A DNA stretch of 64,000 bases from Tropicibacter sp. R16_0 (GCF_017743935.1 NZ_JAGHRE010000001.1:665683-729682); one strand, 5' to 3'. Shown: positions 16,147-25,210, numbered from the stretch's first letter. Program-made: numbers and translations. Notes: generated by a model not told the origin, from the letters alone.

Positions 16147-17154
16147 ATGGCGAACTCGTTGATCACCAGCGAAGTCGATTTGGGGCAATCAGGAAAGCAG
16201 GCGGGCTATTTGCGGGTGCCGCATTCGACCCACCGCAGCGCTTACGGGTGGTTGCCTGTTCCGATCACGGTGATCCGCAACGGCGATGGACCCACCGTTC
16301 TGATGAGCGCAGGCGTGCATGGCGATGAATACGAAGGAGAGATCGCGCTGAGCAAGCTGGCGCGTGACCTTGAACCGCACGATATTCAGGGGCGGCTGAT
16401 CATACTGCCTGCGGTCAACGCGCCCGCTGTTCAAGCGGGGTTGCGCGTCTCACCGATTGATGATGGCAACCTGAACCGGGTGTTTCCCGGTGATCCGGCA
16501 GGGACGCCGACACAGATGATCGCGCATTACCTTGAAACGGTTCTGCTGCCCCAATGCGACTATCTGGTGGATCTGCATTCGGGGGGAACCTCGCTCTATT
16601 ATCCGCCCACATTGCTGCGTGGGCAGGGGCATTCGGATGACGAGGCCGCCGCCTTGAAGCAGTTGCAAGAGGCGTTTGATCTGCCGTTTGCCTGGGTCTT
16701 TACCGGTGGTGGAGGGCGGCAATCGACGGCGCGTACGGCCATGGGGGCGGGCAATCGCAACGGGGTTGTGTCGATCATGGCGGAGCTGGGTGGCGGTGGC
16801 GCTGTGTCACGCGATGTACTGGCCATGACCGAGCGCGGATTGCGCCGAATATTGCACAGCCTTGGCATGTTGCCGGGTTACCACCTGGATGCGACCCGGG
16901 GCACGCGTGAGACGCATGCGCAAGGGTCGGTCTATGCCCATGACGCGGGGCTGTTCGAGCCGTTCAAGGTGATCGGCGAGGATGTCTCGGTGGGCGAAGA
17001 GGTGGGTGTCATCCATTCCGTGACTTCGATCACACGCGCGCCCGAGCCGGTGATCTCTCCCTATGACGGGTTTGTCCTGTGTTCGCGCGCTTTGGGGCAG
17101 GTCACGTGCGGTGACGCGGTGTTCCAGATCGTTCAGGATGCGGTGTCGTCATGA
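16147..17154 (+). CDS. AstE/AspA-family zinc deacylase (DoeB-like)
   Basis: This 335-residue protein belongs to the succinylglutamate desuccinylase/aspartoacylase family. It resembles N-acetyl-diaminobutyrate deacetylase DoeB in length and in motifs such as NGDGPTVLMSAGVHGDEYEGE, SPIDDGNLNR and ELGGGG. Zinc ligands are seen in GVHGDE (His, Glu) and DLHSGG (His), with a likely catalytic Glu in AELGGGG. The ATG at 16147 is used; the longer frame upstream has no family similarity. Its stop overlaps the next start (ATGA), linking it to a PatB-like C-S lyase. The partner suggests an N-acyl-cysteine conjugate substrate, as for mammalian aminoacylase 3, rather than ectoine breakdown. Confidence 0.8.
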   Translation: MANSLITSEVDLGQSGKQAGYLRVPHSTHRSAYGWLPVPITVIRNGDGPTVLMSAGVHGDEYEGEIALSKLARDLEPHDIQGRLIILPAVNAPAVQAGLRVSPIDDGNLNRVFPGDPAGTPTQMIAHYLETVLLPQCDYLVDLHSGGTSLYYPPTLLRGQGHSDDEAAALKQLQEAFDLPFAWVFTGGGGRQSTARTAMGAGNRNGVVSIMAELGGGGAVSRDVLAMTERGLRRILHSLGMLPGYHLDATRGTRETHAQGSVYAHDAGLFEPFKVIGEDVSVGEEVGVIHSVTSITRAPEPVISPYDGFVLCSRALGQVTCGDAVFQIVQDAVSS

Positions 17155-18329
17155 GCCAATTCGAATTTGACCGCGACATCGACCGCCGGGCCGTTCCGGC
17201 CCTGAAGACCCATTGCATTGTCCTGGGCGAGGGCGGAGAGGATCTGTTTGCTGCCGGTGTGGCGGATATGGATTTTGCCATCGCGCCCGCGATTTCGCAG
17301 GCTTTGGCCGGGCGTTTGTCCCACCCTGTGCTGGGGTACGAGGCCATGCCGGATGGTTTGATCCCGGCGTTGCAGGCCTGGCAAAGGGACCGGCACGGTT
17401 GGGACATCCCGGCCGAGCACATCCTGCGGGCGCCCAACGCGCTCAACATCCTGGCAATTGCGGTGTCCTTGTTTTCTGATCCCGGGGACGGCGTGATCGT
17501 GCAGCCGCCGGTATTTTTCGATTTTTTCGACATCATCCGCGAAAACGGCCGCCAGGTGGCGGGCAATCCGCTGATCCTGCGGGATGGCCGCTATGAGATG
17601 GATTTTGACGGGTTCGAGGCTCTGGCCCGTGATCCGCGCAACAAGATCCTGTTCCTGTGCAACCCGCATAATCCCATCGGACGTGTCTGGACGCGCGATG
17701 AATTGGAGCGGTTGAGCAACATTTGCCTGCGCCATGAGGTTTTGATCGTGGCGGATGAGCTGCACGGTGACCTGACCTTTGCGGGGCATGTCCATGTGCC
17801 CGTTGCGTCGCTGGGGGCGGTGCATGCGGCCAATGCGATCACCATCCTGTCGCCCGCCAAAACATTTAACATCGCCAGCTGCTGTTCGGCCTTTACCGTG
17901 GTCCCGGATGAGGCGCGCAGACAGGCGTTTCAGCGCGAGAATTCGCGGCTGACCGTCAACAAGAACAACGCCTTCGCCAATGTCGCGATGGAGGCCGCCT
18001 ATCGCGACGGTGCGCCGTGGTTGGCCGAGGCGCTCGAGTATGTGCAAGGCAACCTGGCGCTTGTGCGCGATGCCTTGGCCGGGATGGAGGCGGTCGACCT
18101 GATCGAGCCGCAGGGCACGTTTCTGCTGTGGCTGGATTTCCGCAAGCTTGGGCTGGCGCCGGATGACCTGCATGCGTTCCTGCGCACCAAGGCCCGGTGG
18201 GCGGTGACGCGTGGCGTGTCCTTTGACGCCGAAGGGGCTGGGTTTGCGCGGCTCAACATCGCGTGTCCGCGGGACCGGCTGCGCCGCGCGTTGGATGACT
18301 TGGCCACAGCGGTGAACGCCGTCAGGTGA
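17151..18329 (+). CDS. PatB/MalY-type cysteine-S-conjugate beta-lyase
   Basis: This is a 392-residue pyridoxal-phosphate enzyme of fold type I. The Schiff-base lysine is K237 in SPAKTFNIA. Cofactor contacts are in NPHNPIGRVW and VADELHGDL. The MalY/PatB subgroup cleaves C-S bonds of cysteine conjugates or cystathionine to a thiol, pyruvate and ammonia. The gene is translationally coupled (ATGA) to the deacylase upstream. Aminotransferase activity is possible but less likely given the MalY-like motifs. Confidence 0.85.
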   Translation: MSQFEFDRDIDRRAVPALKTHCIVLGEGGEDLFAAGVADMDFAIAPAISQALAGRLSHPVLGYEAMPDGLIPALQAWQRDRHGWDIPAEHILRAPNALNILAIAVSLFSDPGDGVIVQPPVFFDFFDIIRENGRQVAGNPLILRDGRYEMDFDGFEALARDPRNKILFLCNPHNPIGRVWTRDELERLSNICLRHEVLIVADELHGDLTFAGHVHVPVASLGAVHAANAITILSPAKTFNIASCCSAFTVVPDEARRQAFQRENSRLTVNKNNAFANVAMEAAYRDGAPWLAEALEYVQGNLALVRDALAGMEAVDLIEPQGTFLLWLDFRKLGLAPDDLHAFLRTKARWAVTRGVSFDAEGAGFARLNIACPRDRLRRALDDLATAVNAVR

Positions 18330-18440
18330 TGCCAAAATCTTGGGCGCTGCGCCCCTGAGCCGCCGTCAAGCCAACATGCGACCTTGCGGCCCTTGGGCGA
18401 GGGCGGTAAATGCCTGTCTGACGCGATATTGAGGGTTCCC

Positions 18441-18728
18441 ATGTCGATTGACCAAAGCACCGCCGCCAAGGTGGCCAAACTGGCCCGGATCAAGGTCGAG
18501 GACGACGCGCTGCCGGCGCTGGCCTCGGAATTCAACACGATCCTGGGATTCATCGAGCAGCTGAACGAAGTGGACGTCGAGGGGGTCGAACCGATGACCT
18601 CGGTCACGCCGCAGCGCCTGAAGCGCCGTGAAGACGTGGTGAGTGATGGCGACCAGCAGGACAAGGTGCTGGCCAACGCCCCCGACGCCCGCGAGGGCTT
18701 TTTCGCTGTGCCGAAAGTGGTGGAGTAA
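18441..18728 (+). CDS. gatC: Asp/Glu-tRNA amidotransferase subunit C
   Basis: GatC stabilises the GatCAB complex, which converts misacylated Glu-tRNA(Gln) or Asp-tRNA(Asn) to the amide form. The 95-residue protein starts MSIDQSTAAKVAKLARI and has the family stretch LNTILGFIEQLNEVD-like (FNTILGFIEQLNEVD) and GVEPMTSV. The ATG at 18441 fits the family length better than the longer frame from 18384. gatA follows after 3 bp; gatB is not in the window. Confidence 0.93.
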   Translation: MSIDQSTAAKVAKLARIKVEDDALPALASEFNTILGFIEQLNEVDVEGVEPMTSVTPQRLKRREDVVSDGDQQDKVLANAPDAREGFFAVPKVVE

Positions 18729-18731
18729 GAC

Positions 18732-20219
18732 ATGAGCGATCTGAACAAACTGGGCCTGGCCGAGGCCCGCGACCTGCTGCGCAAGGGTGAGACCACCTCT
18801 GTCGAGCTGACCGAAAGCTGCTTGAGCGCCATCGACGCCGCTGATGCATTGAACGCGTTTGTGCACAAGACGCCCGAGATCGCGCTAGAGCGTGCCAAGG
18901 CCGCTGACGCGCGCATCGCCGAAGGTGACGCGCCTGCCATGTGCGGCCTGCCGATCGGCATCAAGGATCTGTTCTGCACCAAGGGTGTCGACAGCCAGGC
19001 CGCCAGCCGCATCCTGGAAGGGTTCAAGCCCGAATACGAATCCACCGTCAGCCAGAACCTGGTCGACGCGGGCGCCGTCATGTTGGGCAAGCTCAACATG
19101 GATGAGTTTGCCATGGGCTCGTCCAACGAGACATCTGTTTACGGCAACGTCGTCAGCCCCTGGCGTCGCGGCAATGACGATGCAGAGCTGACACCGGGCG
19201 GATCGTCGGGTGGTTCGGCTTCGGCTGTGGCGGCTGATCTGTGTCTGGCCGCGACCGGCACTGACACGGGCGGTTCGATCCGCCAGCCTGCGGCCTTCAC
19301 CGGCATCACCGGCATCAAACCAACCTATGGCCGCTGCTCGCGGTGGGGTGTGGTGGCCTTTGCCAGCTCGTTGGATCAGGCCGGTCCGATGACCAAGAAC
19401 GTGCGCGATGCGGCCATCATGCTTGAGGCGATGTGCAGCCACGACCCGAAAGACAGCACCAGCGCCGATCTGGCGGTGCCGAATTTCGAGGCGATGCTGA
19501 CTGGCGACATCAAGGGCAAGAAGATCGGTATCCCGAAAGAGTACCGTATGGACGGCATGCCGGGCGAGATCGAAAAGCTGTGGTCCGATGGCGCCGAGAT
19601 GCTGAAGGCCGCAGGGGCCGAGATCGTCGATATCTCGTTGCCGCACACCAAGTATGCGCTGCCCGCTTACTACGTGATCGCTCCGGCAGAAGCCTCTTCG
19701 AACCTGGCCCGCTATGACGGTGTCCGCTATGGCCACCGCGCGACGCTGGCACAGGGCGATGGCATCACCGAGATGTACGAAAAGACCCGCGCCGAAGGGT
19801 TCGGGCCAGAAGTGCAGCGCCGCGTGATGATCGGAACCTATGTGCTGTCGGCGGGTTTCTATGATGCCTACTATAACCGTGCACGCCGCGTTCGTACGCT
19901 GATCAAGAAAGACTTTGAGGATGTATTTGCGGCTGGCATCGATGCGATCCTGACGCCTGCGACGCCTTCGGCGGCCTTTGGGCTGGGGGAAATGACGGAT
20001 GCGGATCCGGTTCAGATGTACCTCAACGACGTCTTTACCGTCACCGTGAACCTGGCCGGTTTGCCCGGTATCGCCGTGCCTGCGGGTCTGGACAAGCAGG
20101 GCTTGCCCCTGGGGCTGCAGCTGATCGGGCGTCCGTGGGAAGAGGGCGATCTGCTCAATACCGCTTATGCGCTCGAGGATGCGGCGGGCTTTGTAGCCAA
20201 ACCGGCAAAATGGTGGTAA
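18732..20219 (+). CDS. gatA: Asp/Glu-tRNA amidotransferase subunit A
   Basis: GatA is the glutaminase subunit of GatCAB and releases ammonia for transamidation of Glu-tRNA(Gln). The 495 residues match the family length. The Ser-cisSer-Lys triad is visible: K78 (GIKDLF), S158 (TPGGSSGGS) and nucleophile S182 ([11 protein letters not shown]). It is cotranscribed with gatC. Other amidase-signature enzymes share the triad, but the gatC linkage and near full-length similarity leave little doubt. Confidence 0.95.
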   Translation: MSDLNKLGLAEARDLLRKGETTSVELTESCLSAIDAADALNAFVHKTPEIALERAKAADARIAEGDAPAMCGLPIGIKDLFCTKGVDSQAASRILEGFKPEYESTVSQNLVDAGAVMLGKLNMDEFAMGSSNETSVYGNVVSPWRRGNDDAELTPGGSSGGSASAVAADLCLAATGTDTGGSIRQPAAFTGITGIKPTYGRCSRWGVVAFASSLDQAGPMTKNVRDAAIMLEAMCSHDPKDSTSADLAVPNFEAMLTGDIKGKKIGIPKEYRMDGMPGEIEKLWSDGAEMLKAAGAEIVDISLPHTKYALPAYYVIAPAEASSNLARYDGVRYGHRATLAQGDGITEMYEKTRAEGFGPEVQRRVMIGTYVLSAGFYDAYYNRARRVRTLIKKDFEDVFAAGIDAILTPATPSAAFGLGEMTDADPVQMYLNDVFTVTVNLAGLPGIAVPAGLDKQGLPLGLQLIGRPWEEGDLLNTAYALEDAAGFVAKPAKWW

Positions 20220-20262
20220 AGCTGCCGCTCAAGTAAGAGCAAAAACCGGCAGGATAGCAGCC

Positions 20263-21108
20263 ATGCGCCCATATCTTTTGATCCCCGTTATGGGGGTTCT
20301 TGCAGCTTGTAGCCCCAAGATACCCGACTCCGCCGCAGGTGTCGGGTTTGGTCCATCGCCCGAACAGGCCGCCCGCGAGGCGGCGCTGTCGGGGGAAACG
20401 GTGAATGGCGACCCCTTGATCCCGGCCTCGGCCGTCTCAAGCGAGACCCTGCCTGCGGGCAGCTCGCAAGTGGGCATTCCGGCCCAGGAGCAGGGGCTGT
20501 TCACCAATGCCACAACGACAGCGACACCAACAGCGGCGCCCACGACAGTGGCGGCAACACCGCCGTCTTCGGCGGTTGCGGCCAGTGGCGCAACCTTGAC
20601 AGCCCAAGACATCGCCAACGAAACGCAGGCCGCGCTGACGGCTGCGGCGCAGAATTCGGGCGTGGCGCCGTTGCAGGCCAGCCCGTCGAATCCGGCGCCC
20701 CAGGTGCTGAACAACCCGTCGATCTCGGATGAACAGGACTTTGCCGCCGTATCCAGCCGTCAATCGATCGAAAGCGATGCCGACCGGATTGCGCGCAACA
20801 GGGAGCAATACCAGTTGGTCACGCCGACGGCGATCCCGGAGCGGGATGGCGCCGCACAGCCCAACATCGTCAGCTATGCGCTGCGCACCAGCAATCCGAA
20901 GGGCGTGCAGATCTACAGCCGGACGGGCTTCAATCTACAGGCCAAGTCGCAGCGCAATTGCGCGGGCTTTGCCTCGCCCGATCAGGCCCAGATCGAGTTT
21001 CTGGCAAATGGCGGGCCGGAACGCGACCGCAAGAGCCTGGACCCGGATGGGGATGGCTACGCCTGCGCCTGGGATCCCGCGCCGTTCCGCCGTGCCGTCC
21101 AGAACTGA
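20263..21108 (+). CDS. Lipoprotein with C-terminal excalibur-like domain
   Basis: This is a 281-residue exported lipoprotein. Residues 1-16 are a signal peptide with lipobox LAAC (Cys16). The middle is a low-complexity, Ala/Thr/Pro-rich linker (about 75-165). The C-terminal ~45 residues contain a Cys pair and DPDGDGYAC, resembling the excalibur calcium-binding domain (DxDxDGxxCE). Such domains are found on surface proteins and nucleases. It overlaps or abuts the amidase gene that follows, suggesting a cell-envelope role. The excalibur call rests on the motif alone. Confidence 0.72.
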   Translation: MRPYLLIPVMGVLAACSPKIPDSAAGVGFGPSPEQAAREAALSGETVNGDPLIPASAVSSETLPAGSSQVGIPAQEQGLFTNATTTATPTAAPTTVAATPPSSAVAASGATLTAQDIANETQAALTAAAQNSGVAPLQASPSNPAPQVLNNPSISDEQDFAAVSSRQSIESDADRIARNREQYQLVTPTAIPERDGAAQPNIVSYALRTSNPKGVQIYSRTGFNLQAKSQRNCAGFASPDQAQIEFLANGGPERDRKSLDPDGDGYACAWDPAPFRRAVQN

Positions 21109-21790
21109 AGCAACAGTGGATGCGGCAGGCGCCATCTGGCACCCCTCGCCGAATTTTGGTCCGCGTCGGGATGGTCTGACCCCTTCGCTGGTGGTGATTC
21201 ACTACACCGCGATGGAGGGGGCTGCGTCGGCGTTGGAGCGGCTGTGTGACCCGGTGGCCGAGGTGTCGGCGCATTACCTGATCGGGCAGGACGGAACGCT
21301 GTGGCAGATGGTGCGCGAGACGGATCGTGCCTGGCATGCAGGGGCAGGAGAGTGGCACGGGCAGGGCGACATCAACTCGCGGTCCGTGGGCATTGAGCTG
21401 GACAATCGTGGCGATCACCCGTTTGCCGAGGCGCAGATCGCGGCGCTGGAACGTTTGCTGCCGCAGATACTGTCGCGGTGGGGGATCGCACCACAGGGTG
21501 TGATCGGGCACTCGGACATGGCGCCAGGACGCAAGTTTGATCCGGGCCCAAGGTTCGATTGGCAGCGGTTGGAACGACAAAACCTTGCTGGAGGGCGGGC
21601 CTTTAGCGGAGCGCCCGGCGGTGTTTCTACAGACGAGTTTGTCAGGCTGGCCTGCGATGCGGGGTTCACGTCGGACGTTGATGAAGACACGCTTCTGGCT
21701 GCCGTGCGTCTTCGGTATCGACCTTGGGGGCAGGGTGCTCTTTGTTCCGAAGATGTTGATGTCTTGCGTGCCGCAACACTGAACAACTGA
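21092..21790 (+). CDS. N-acetylmuramoyl-L-alanine amidase (Amidase_2)
   Basis: This zinc amidase cleaves the MurNAc-L-Ala bond of peptidoglycan or its turnover products. The family core is clear: VVIHYTAM (zinc His), SAHYLIGQDGTLWQMV, SVGIELDN and GHSDMAPGRKFDPG (second His, catalytic Lys and Asp). The start is uncertain: GTG at 21092 (used here, 232 residues, overlapping the lipoprotein gene by 17 bp) or GTG at 21116. No signal peptide is seen with either, so an AmpD-like cytosolic recycling role is more likely than secretion. Confidence 0.85.
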   Translation: MPSRTEATVDAAGAIWHPSPNFGPRRDGLTPSLVVIHYTAMEGAASALERLCDPVAEVSAHYLIGQDGTLWQMVRETDRAWHAGAGEWHGQGDINSRSVGIELDNRGDHPFAEAQIAALERLLPQILSRWGIAPQGVIGHSDMAPGRKFDPGPRFDWQRLERQNLAGGRAFSGAPGGVSTDEFVRLACDAGFTSDVDEDTLLAAVRLRYRPWGQGALCSEDVDVLRAATLNN

Positions 21791-21796
21791 TCCCAC

Positions 21797-22016
21797 AAGC
21801 GCTCCCGCCCGTCGTTCGGGCATCACAGATGCCCTCCTCCCGTTGGGCCGGGCGCCGCGCTGCGCGCGGCGGCCAGCCCTGCGTCGCACCCGGTAGGTGT
21901 GGATACTATTCGTTGACCACAAGCGGGACCGCGCCGCGCCGAAGGTGCGGCGCCCGGCCCAAAGCCGCTAGCGGGGCTGGCGCAGCCAGGATCGCTCGGG
22001 TGCGGGAGCGCCTCCC
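21797..22016. repeat. GC-rich intergenic repeat family A (two copies)
   Basis: The block after the amidase gene (21797-21860) is the reverse complement of the 4541-4626 element, with ACGGGCGGGAGCGC, a GCATCTGTGATGC hairpin and GGCCCAACGGGAGG. A second, diverged unit with GCGCCCGGCCCAA and GCGGGAGCGCCTCCC lies in opposite orientation at about 21935-22016. Together they form a large GC-rich inverted structure just upstream of rnpB. No gene is seen in it. Confidence 0.65.
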
Positions 22017-22041
22017 TGACCCCTTGCCTCGCCATCGCCTC

Positions 22042-22070
22042 TTGACGCCCTGTCTGTCACCGCATACCCC
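22042..22070 (+). promoter_or_regulatory. Candidate promoter of rnpB
   Basis: TTGACG at 22042-22047 is followed 15 bp later by CATACC (22063-22068), which lies about 10 bp before the predicted RNA 5' end. The -35 is good. The -10 match is weak and the spacing short, so this is tentative. Confidence 0.4.
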
Positions 22071-22077
22071 ACCGCTT

Positions 22078-22478
22078 GCGCGGAGGGCCGGATGGCCGCG
22101 GGTGGGGGCTTGCCCTCACGCGAGGAAAGTCCGGACTCCATGAAGCACCGGTGCCGGGTAACGCCCGGGCGGGGAAACCCGACGGAGAGCGCCACAGAAA
22201 TGATACCGCCGCGCCTGTCGCGGTAAGGATGAAACGGTGGGGTAAGAGCCCACCGCACCCCTGGCAACAGGGGTGGCACGGCAAGCCCCACCTGGAGCAA
22301 TGCCAAATAGGACCCCCGCGCGGGCCCGTGTCGGCCTGGGTCGATACCGCCGCTAGGCGCGCTTCAGCCGAGAGGGGTCGGGTTGGCAGCTCGAGCCGCG
22401 CAGCAATGCGTGGCCTAGATGAATGGTCATCGACGGGGGCAACCCCTGAACAGAATCCGGCTTACAGGCCCTCCGCGC
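22078..22478 (+). ncRNA. rnpB: RNase P RNA, class A
   Basis: This is the catalytic RNA that trims tRNA 5' leaders. Conserved blocks are present in order: GAGGAAAGTCCGGACTCC, ACAGAAA, GGTAAGAGCCCACCGC, AGATGAATGGTC and ACAGAATCCGGCTTAC. The terminal helix P1 pairs 22078-22089 with 22467-22478 (GCGCGGAGGGCC with its complement). The length of about 400 nt is normal for alphaproteobacteria. Ends are set from P1 and may be off by a few bases. Confidence 0.95.
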
Positions 22479-22499
22479 GTTTTCCTGATCGGATCTCAC

Positions 22500-22832
22500 T
22501 TACCCGCCCGGTGGGCTGTAGCTTGCCGTCAGCGAGGCCGCCTTGCGGGCGATGTCGCCAAATTCCGCGCTGGTCCAGGCGCGCACGGTTTCGACATCCT
22601 GGACCGCGCCAGAGGCGGCCACAGCCATGCCAAGGGCAACAGTATCCGTGCCATCGGCCGCTTCGCTGACCATCACAACGTCATTGGTCCCGGTGGTGAA
22701 ATACAAGGCCACGACCCGTGCCCCGACCTTGTCCATCAGAGCTTGAATAGCCGCGCCGCGGTCTTCGGGTTTGGCAAGCAATCCCTGAAGGCCGGAAGTC
22801 GAATAGGATGCATAGGTAATGAATAATGGCAT
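22500..22832 (-). CDS. GYD-domain protein
   Basis: This 110-residue cytoplasmic protein starts MPLFITYASYSTSGLQGLL and belongs to the small ferredoxin-like GYD family, of unknown function. The ATG at 22832 has GGAGG seven bases upstream, so it is chosen over the longer frame starting at 22883. Its stop lies 22 bp from the 3' end of rnpB, in convergent orientation. No cofactor motif is visible. Confidence 0.85.
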   Translation of the reverse strand: MPLFITYASYSTSGLQGLLAKPEDRGAAIQALMDKVGARVVALYFTTGTNDVVMVSEAADGTDTVALGMAVAASGAVQDVETVRAWTSAEFGDIARKAASLTASYSPPGG

Positions 22833-23226
22833 TGCGTCCTCCATGACTTGGTATGGGGAGGCTCTCTTGGACTGCGCGTGCAAGACATGCGCCCGCGCCC
22901 CGCGAATGCAGCAAGAGCGGACCCCTGGAACACGGGGCCCGTGCAGGTGCTGACGTCACGGGTTGCCGTCTCGACTTATGAGATCGCCCAAGTTGTCATT
23001 GTAGTCCCCCCGTTCATCTCGCGGTCAGATCACCGCGGCTGCTCGTCTGGTGCTTGATTGAAGCCGGGCCTCGGATCGTTTTTTGGTCTGCGCTTGTGGG
23101 GTTGGTATTAGATTGTGGGGCCATCTGTATCACATTTTGCGGCCTGTGACCAATCTAAGCCAACTGCGCCAACTCGGGCTGAGCAAATGAATCGCCTTTC
23201 GTGGGGCGCTGCGGTCGATTCTGCTG
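22833..23226. other. Gene-free region between GYD and rpmG
   Basis: About 390 bp without a convincing reading frame; short frames here lack ribosome sites. The right end carries the rpmG promoter. The rest presumably holds the GYD promoter on the minus strand, which I could not place. Confidence 0.5.
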
Positions 23227-23254
23227 TTGACTCGCCGCCGAAGACAGGTAAAAG
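23227..23254 (+). promoter_or_regulatory. Candidate rpmG promoter
   Basis: TTGACT (23227-23232) is followed after 16 bp by TAAAAG (23249-23254). This gives a 5' leader of about 55 nt to the rpmG start. The -10 element is a weak match. Confidence 0.45.
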
Positions 23255-23313
23255 CGCACGCTCATAGGAATTCAACCGAAAGGCCCGCGCCTTTTGGGCT
23301 CAGGAGAGAACTC

Positions 23314-23481
23314 ATGGCGAAGCCGACGACCATCAAGATCCGTCTGAACTCGACCGCAGGCACCGGCCACTTCTACGTGACCAAGAAAAATGCCCGCACC
23401 ATGACCGAAAAAATGGTTGTGCGTAAGTACGACCCGGTCGCGCGCAAGCACGTCGAGTACAAGGAAGGCAAGATCAAGTAA
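23314..23481 (+). CDS. rpmG: 50S ribosomal protein L33
   Basis: L33 is a small ribosomal large-subunit protein. The 55-residue sequence [18 protein letters not shown]..., ending [10 protein letters not shown], matches proteobacterial L33 along its whole length, of the type without zinc-binding Cys pairs. The ATG at 23314 follows AGGAGAG. It is monocistronic, with a clear terminator 30 bp downstream. Confidence 0.96.
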   Translation: MAKPTTIKIRLNSTAGTGHFYVTKKNARTMTEKMVVRKYDPVARKHVEYKEGKIK

Positions 23482-23511
23482 GTCTTGCTGATCTGGACCA
23501 ATCCCGAAAAG

Positions 23512-23541
23512 GGGTCACGTTAAGGCGTGACCCTTTTTCTT
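23512..23541 (+). terminator. Rho-independent terminator of rpmG
   Basis: A perfect 8-bp stem, GGGTCACG (23512-23519) with CGTGACCC (23526-23533), has a 6-nt loop and is followed by TTTTTCTTTT. Confidence 0.9.
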
Positions 23542-23577
23542 TTGTCTGGACCTCTTTGTCTGAACCCGGGAGCACCC

Positions 23578-24060
23578 ATGCACGTCAGGCCCACCACCCG
23601 CGACGATCTGGCTGTTGTCGATGCTCTGTTGGCGCGGTCTTATCCCAAGCTGCTCAAGGAGGATTACCCGCCTTCGGTTCTGGTGACGGCATTACCGCTG
23701 ATCTCGCGCGCGCAGCCCGCCTTGTTGACCAGCGGCACATACTATCTGGTTGAAACGGACGGGCGCCGCATCCTGGGCGCCGGGGGATGGAGTCGGGACA
23801 AGCAAGCGCGCGATGTGGGCCACATCCGCCATGTGGTGACAGATGCGACAGCCACGCGGCGGGGGGTGGGGCGGCTGTTGCTGGGCCATGTATTGGAGCA
23901 GGCGCGCGCGCAGGGCGTTGCGCAGATGGAGTGCTGGTCCACCTTCACCGCCGAGCCGTTTTATCGCGCCATGGGGTTTGAATCGCTGGGGCCGATTGAT
24001 GTGCCCTTGCAACCCGGAATAACCTTCCCCGCGGTCCGAATGAAACAGCGCTTGCTATGA
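23578..24060 (+). CDS. GNAT-family N-acetyltransferase
   Basis: This 160-residue protein has the acetyl-CoA binding motif A (HIRHVVTDATATRRGVGRLLL) and a C-terminal FYRAMGFESLG, both typical of GNAT enzymes. The ATG at 23578 with GGGAG upstream is chosen; the upstream extension would translate the rpmG terminator. The acceptor substrate is not predictable. Confidence 0.86.
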   Translation: MHVRPTTRDDLAVVDALLARSYPKLLKEDYPPSVLVTALPLISRAQPALLTSGTYYLVETDGRRILGAGGWSRDKQARDVGHIRHVVTDATATRRGVGRLLLGHVLEQARAQGVAQMECWSTFTAEPFYRAMGFESLGPIDVPLQPGITFPAVRMKQRLL

Positions 24061-24124
24061 GGGGGCAGCACCCGCTAGCCTATGGGCGTCTGCCACACAA
24101 TTCTGCTGCAAAGTTCTGACGCCC

Positions 24125-24640
24125 ATGAAAAAAATCCTGCTGCCCGCCTGTCTTTCCGTTCTGTCGCTGTCTGCCTGCGCGGATTTTTTTGTGCGTGAAG
24201 GGGTCGGGTTTACCGGGATCGACGGAGAGCCGAAGACCTTTAGCGAGGCCAAGGGATCAGCCGATTACGTCGCGCGGCAGGCTTCGGTGCCAGCGCGGTT
24301 GGCCGCGCTGCCTCCGGTGCGTCTGCGCACGGACAGTGCGGAAATTTCGGCCCTCGCTGGGGCTGCGCTGCAGGCTGGGGGCCGCACACCCGCCAATGCA
24401 GCCGAAGTGGGTGGAACCGACCGCACGCTGTATCTGAGCACGGTTGAGGTCAACGGCGTGCTGTTTGCCGTGCTGCGTACGCGCGAAGGTGACACCACCC
24501 GCATGGCGAGCGGGGCCGGAGACACATTCCTCGCCTCGGTCCCGCGTCTGACGGGGTGCCTTGCCAGTGGTCCGGCCTATCAAAACGGCAAGGCCGGACG
24601 CCGTACAAACGCTTATGCCGTGCCGCTCAATTGCAGTTGA
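24125..24640 (+). CDS. Hypothetical lipoprotein
   Basis: This is a 171-residue protein with a signal peptide and lipobox LSAC (Cys18). The mature part has no recognised domain. Two further cysteines lie near the C-terminus (TGCLASG and LNCS) and could form a disulfide in the periplasm. It lies tail-to-tail with a GNAT gene, 2 bp apart. Confidence 0.75.
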   Translation: MKKILLPACLSVLSLSACADFFVREGVGFTGIDGEPKTFSEAKGSADYVARQASVPARLAALPPVRLRTDSAEISALAGAALQAGGRTPANAAEVGGTDRTLYLSTVEVNGVLFAVLRTREGDTTRMASGAGDTFLASVPRLTGCLASGPAYQNGKAGRRTNAYAVPLNCS

Positions 24641-24642
24641 GC

Positions 24643-25113
24643 CTACGCTCGCCATTCCGCATAGACCGTTTTGGGTACCAACCCCGCCTGCGCCATCAGC
24701 TGGGCTGAGGCGTCGTTGAAGCTGGCATATGTGGTGGCGATGATCTTGATCCCATCCTTGGCCAGTTGCGTTTTCATGGCAGCAATCAACGCGCGACCGA
24801 TGCCCTGTCGTCTGTGATGTGCGTCGACCGAGATGTGATGGAGCATGCCGCGTGTTTCGGCGTGACGGACAGGTATCGCGGGCCGGTGCTCGATTTCGTA
24901 GATCGCATAGCCGCAGAGCGTGCCATTGGTTTCGGCAACCAGGGTGTGCATGGCCTTGCCATGCAGCCAGCCTGTGAGCCACGCGAGGGTCTCTTCCTCG
25001 GCGGGCAGGGGCGGGTAGCGTTCCGGTTGATGCGCGACGTGCAGGGCGTGAACCTGATGGAGTAGCGGCAGAAGGCGCTCTGCCTCGTCCAGGAGCAAAG
25101 GGCGAATGAGCAT
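24643..25113 (-). CDS. GNAT-family N-acetyltransferase
   Basis: This 156-residue protein has the CoA-binding stretch LHHISVDAHHRRQGIGRALI and the C-terminal ASAQLMAQAGLVPKTVYAEWR. The ATG at 25113 fits the domain start (MLIRPLLLDEAERL). A longer frame from 25227 would cross the terminator of the BI-1 gene. The substrate is unknown. Confidence 0.84.
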   Translation of the reverse strand: MLIRPLLLDEAERLLPLLHQVHALHVAHQPERYPPLPAEEETLAWLTGWLHGKAMHTLVAETNGTLCGYAIYEIEHRPAIPVRHAETRGMLHHISVDAHHRRQGIGRALIAAMKTQLAKDGIKIIATTYASFNDASAQLMAQAGLVPKTVYAEWRA

Positions 25114-25148
25114 TGGGCTATCCGTTGTTCGGCAAATGGTGGCTGGGC

Positions 25149-25182
25149 AAAGAAAAAGGGCGGGATCGATGTGATCCCGCCC
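25149..25182 (-). terminator. Rho-independent terminator of the BI-1 gene
   Basis: On the minus strand a 10-bp stem, GGGCGGGATC (25182-25173) with GATCCCGCCC (25167-25158), is followed by TTTTTCTTT. It lies about 30 bp past the BI-1 stop. Confidence 0.88.
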
Positions 25183-25210
25183 ATTCGGCAATTGATGTGT
25201 TGGGGTGCGC

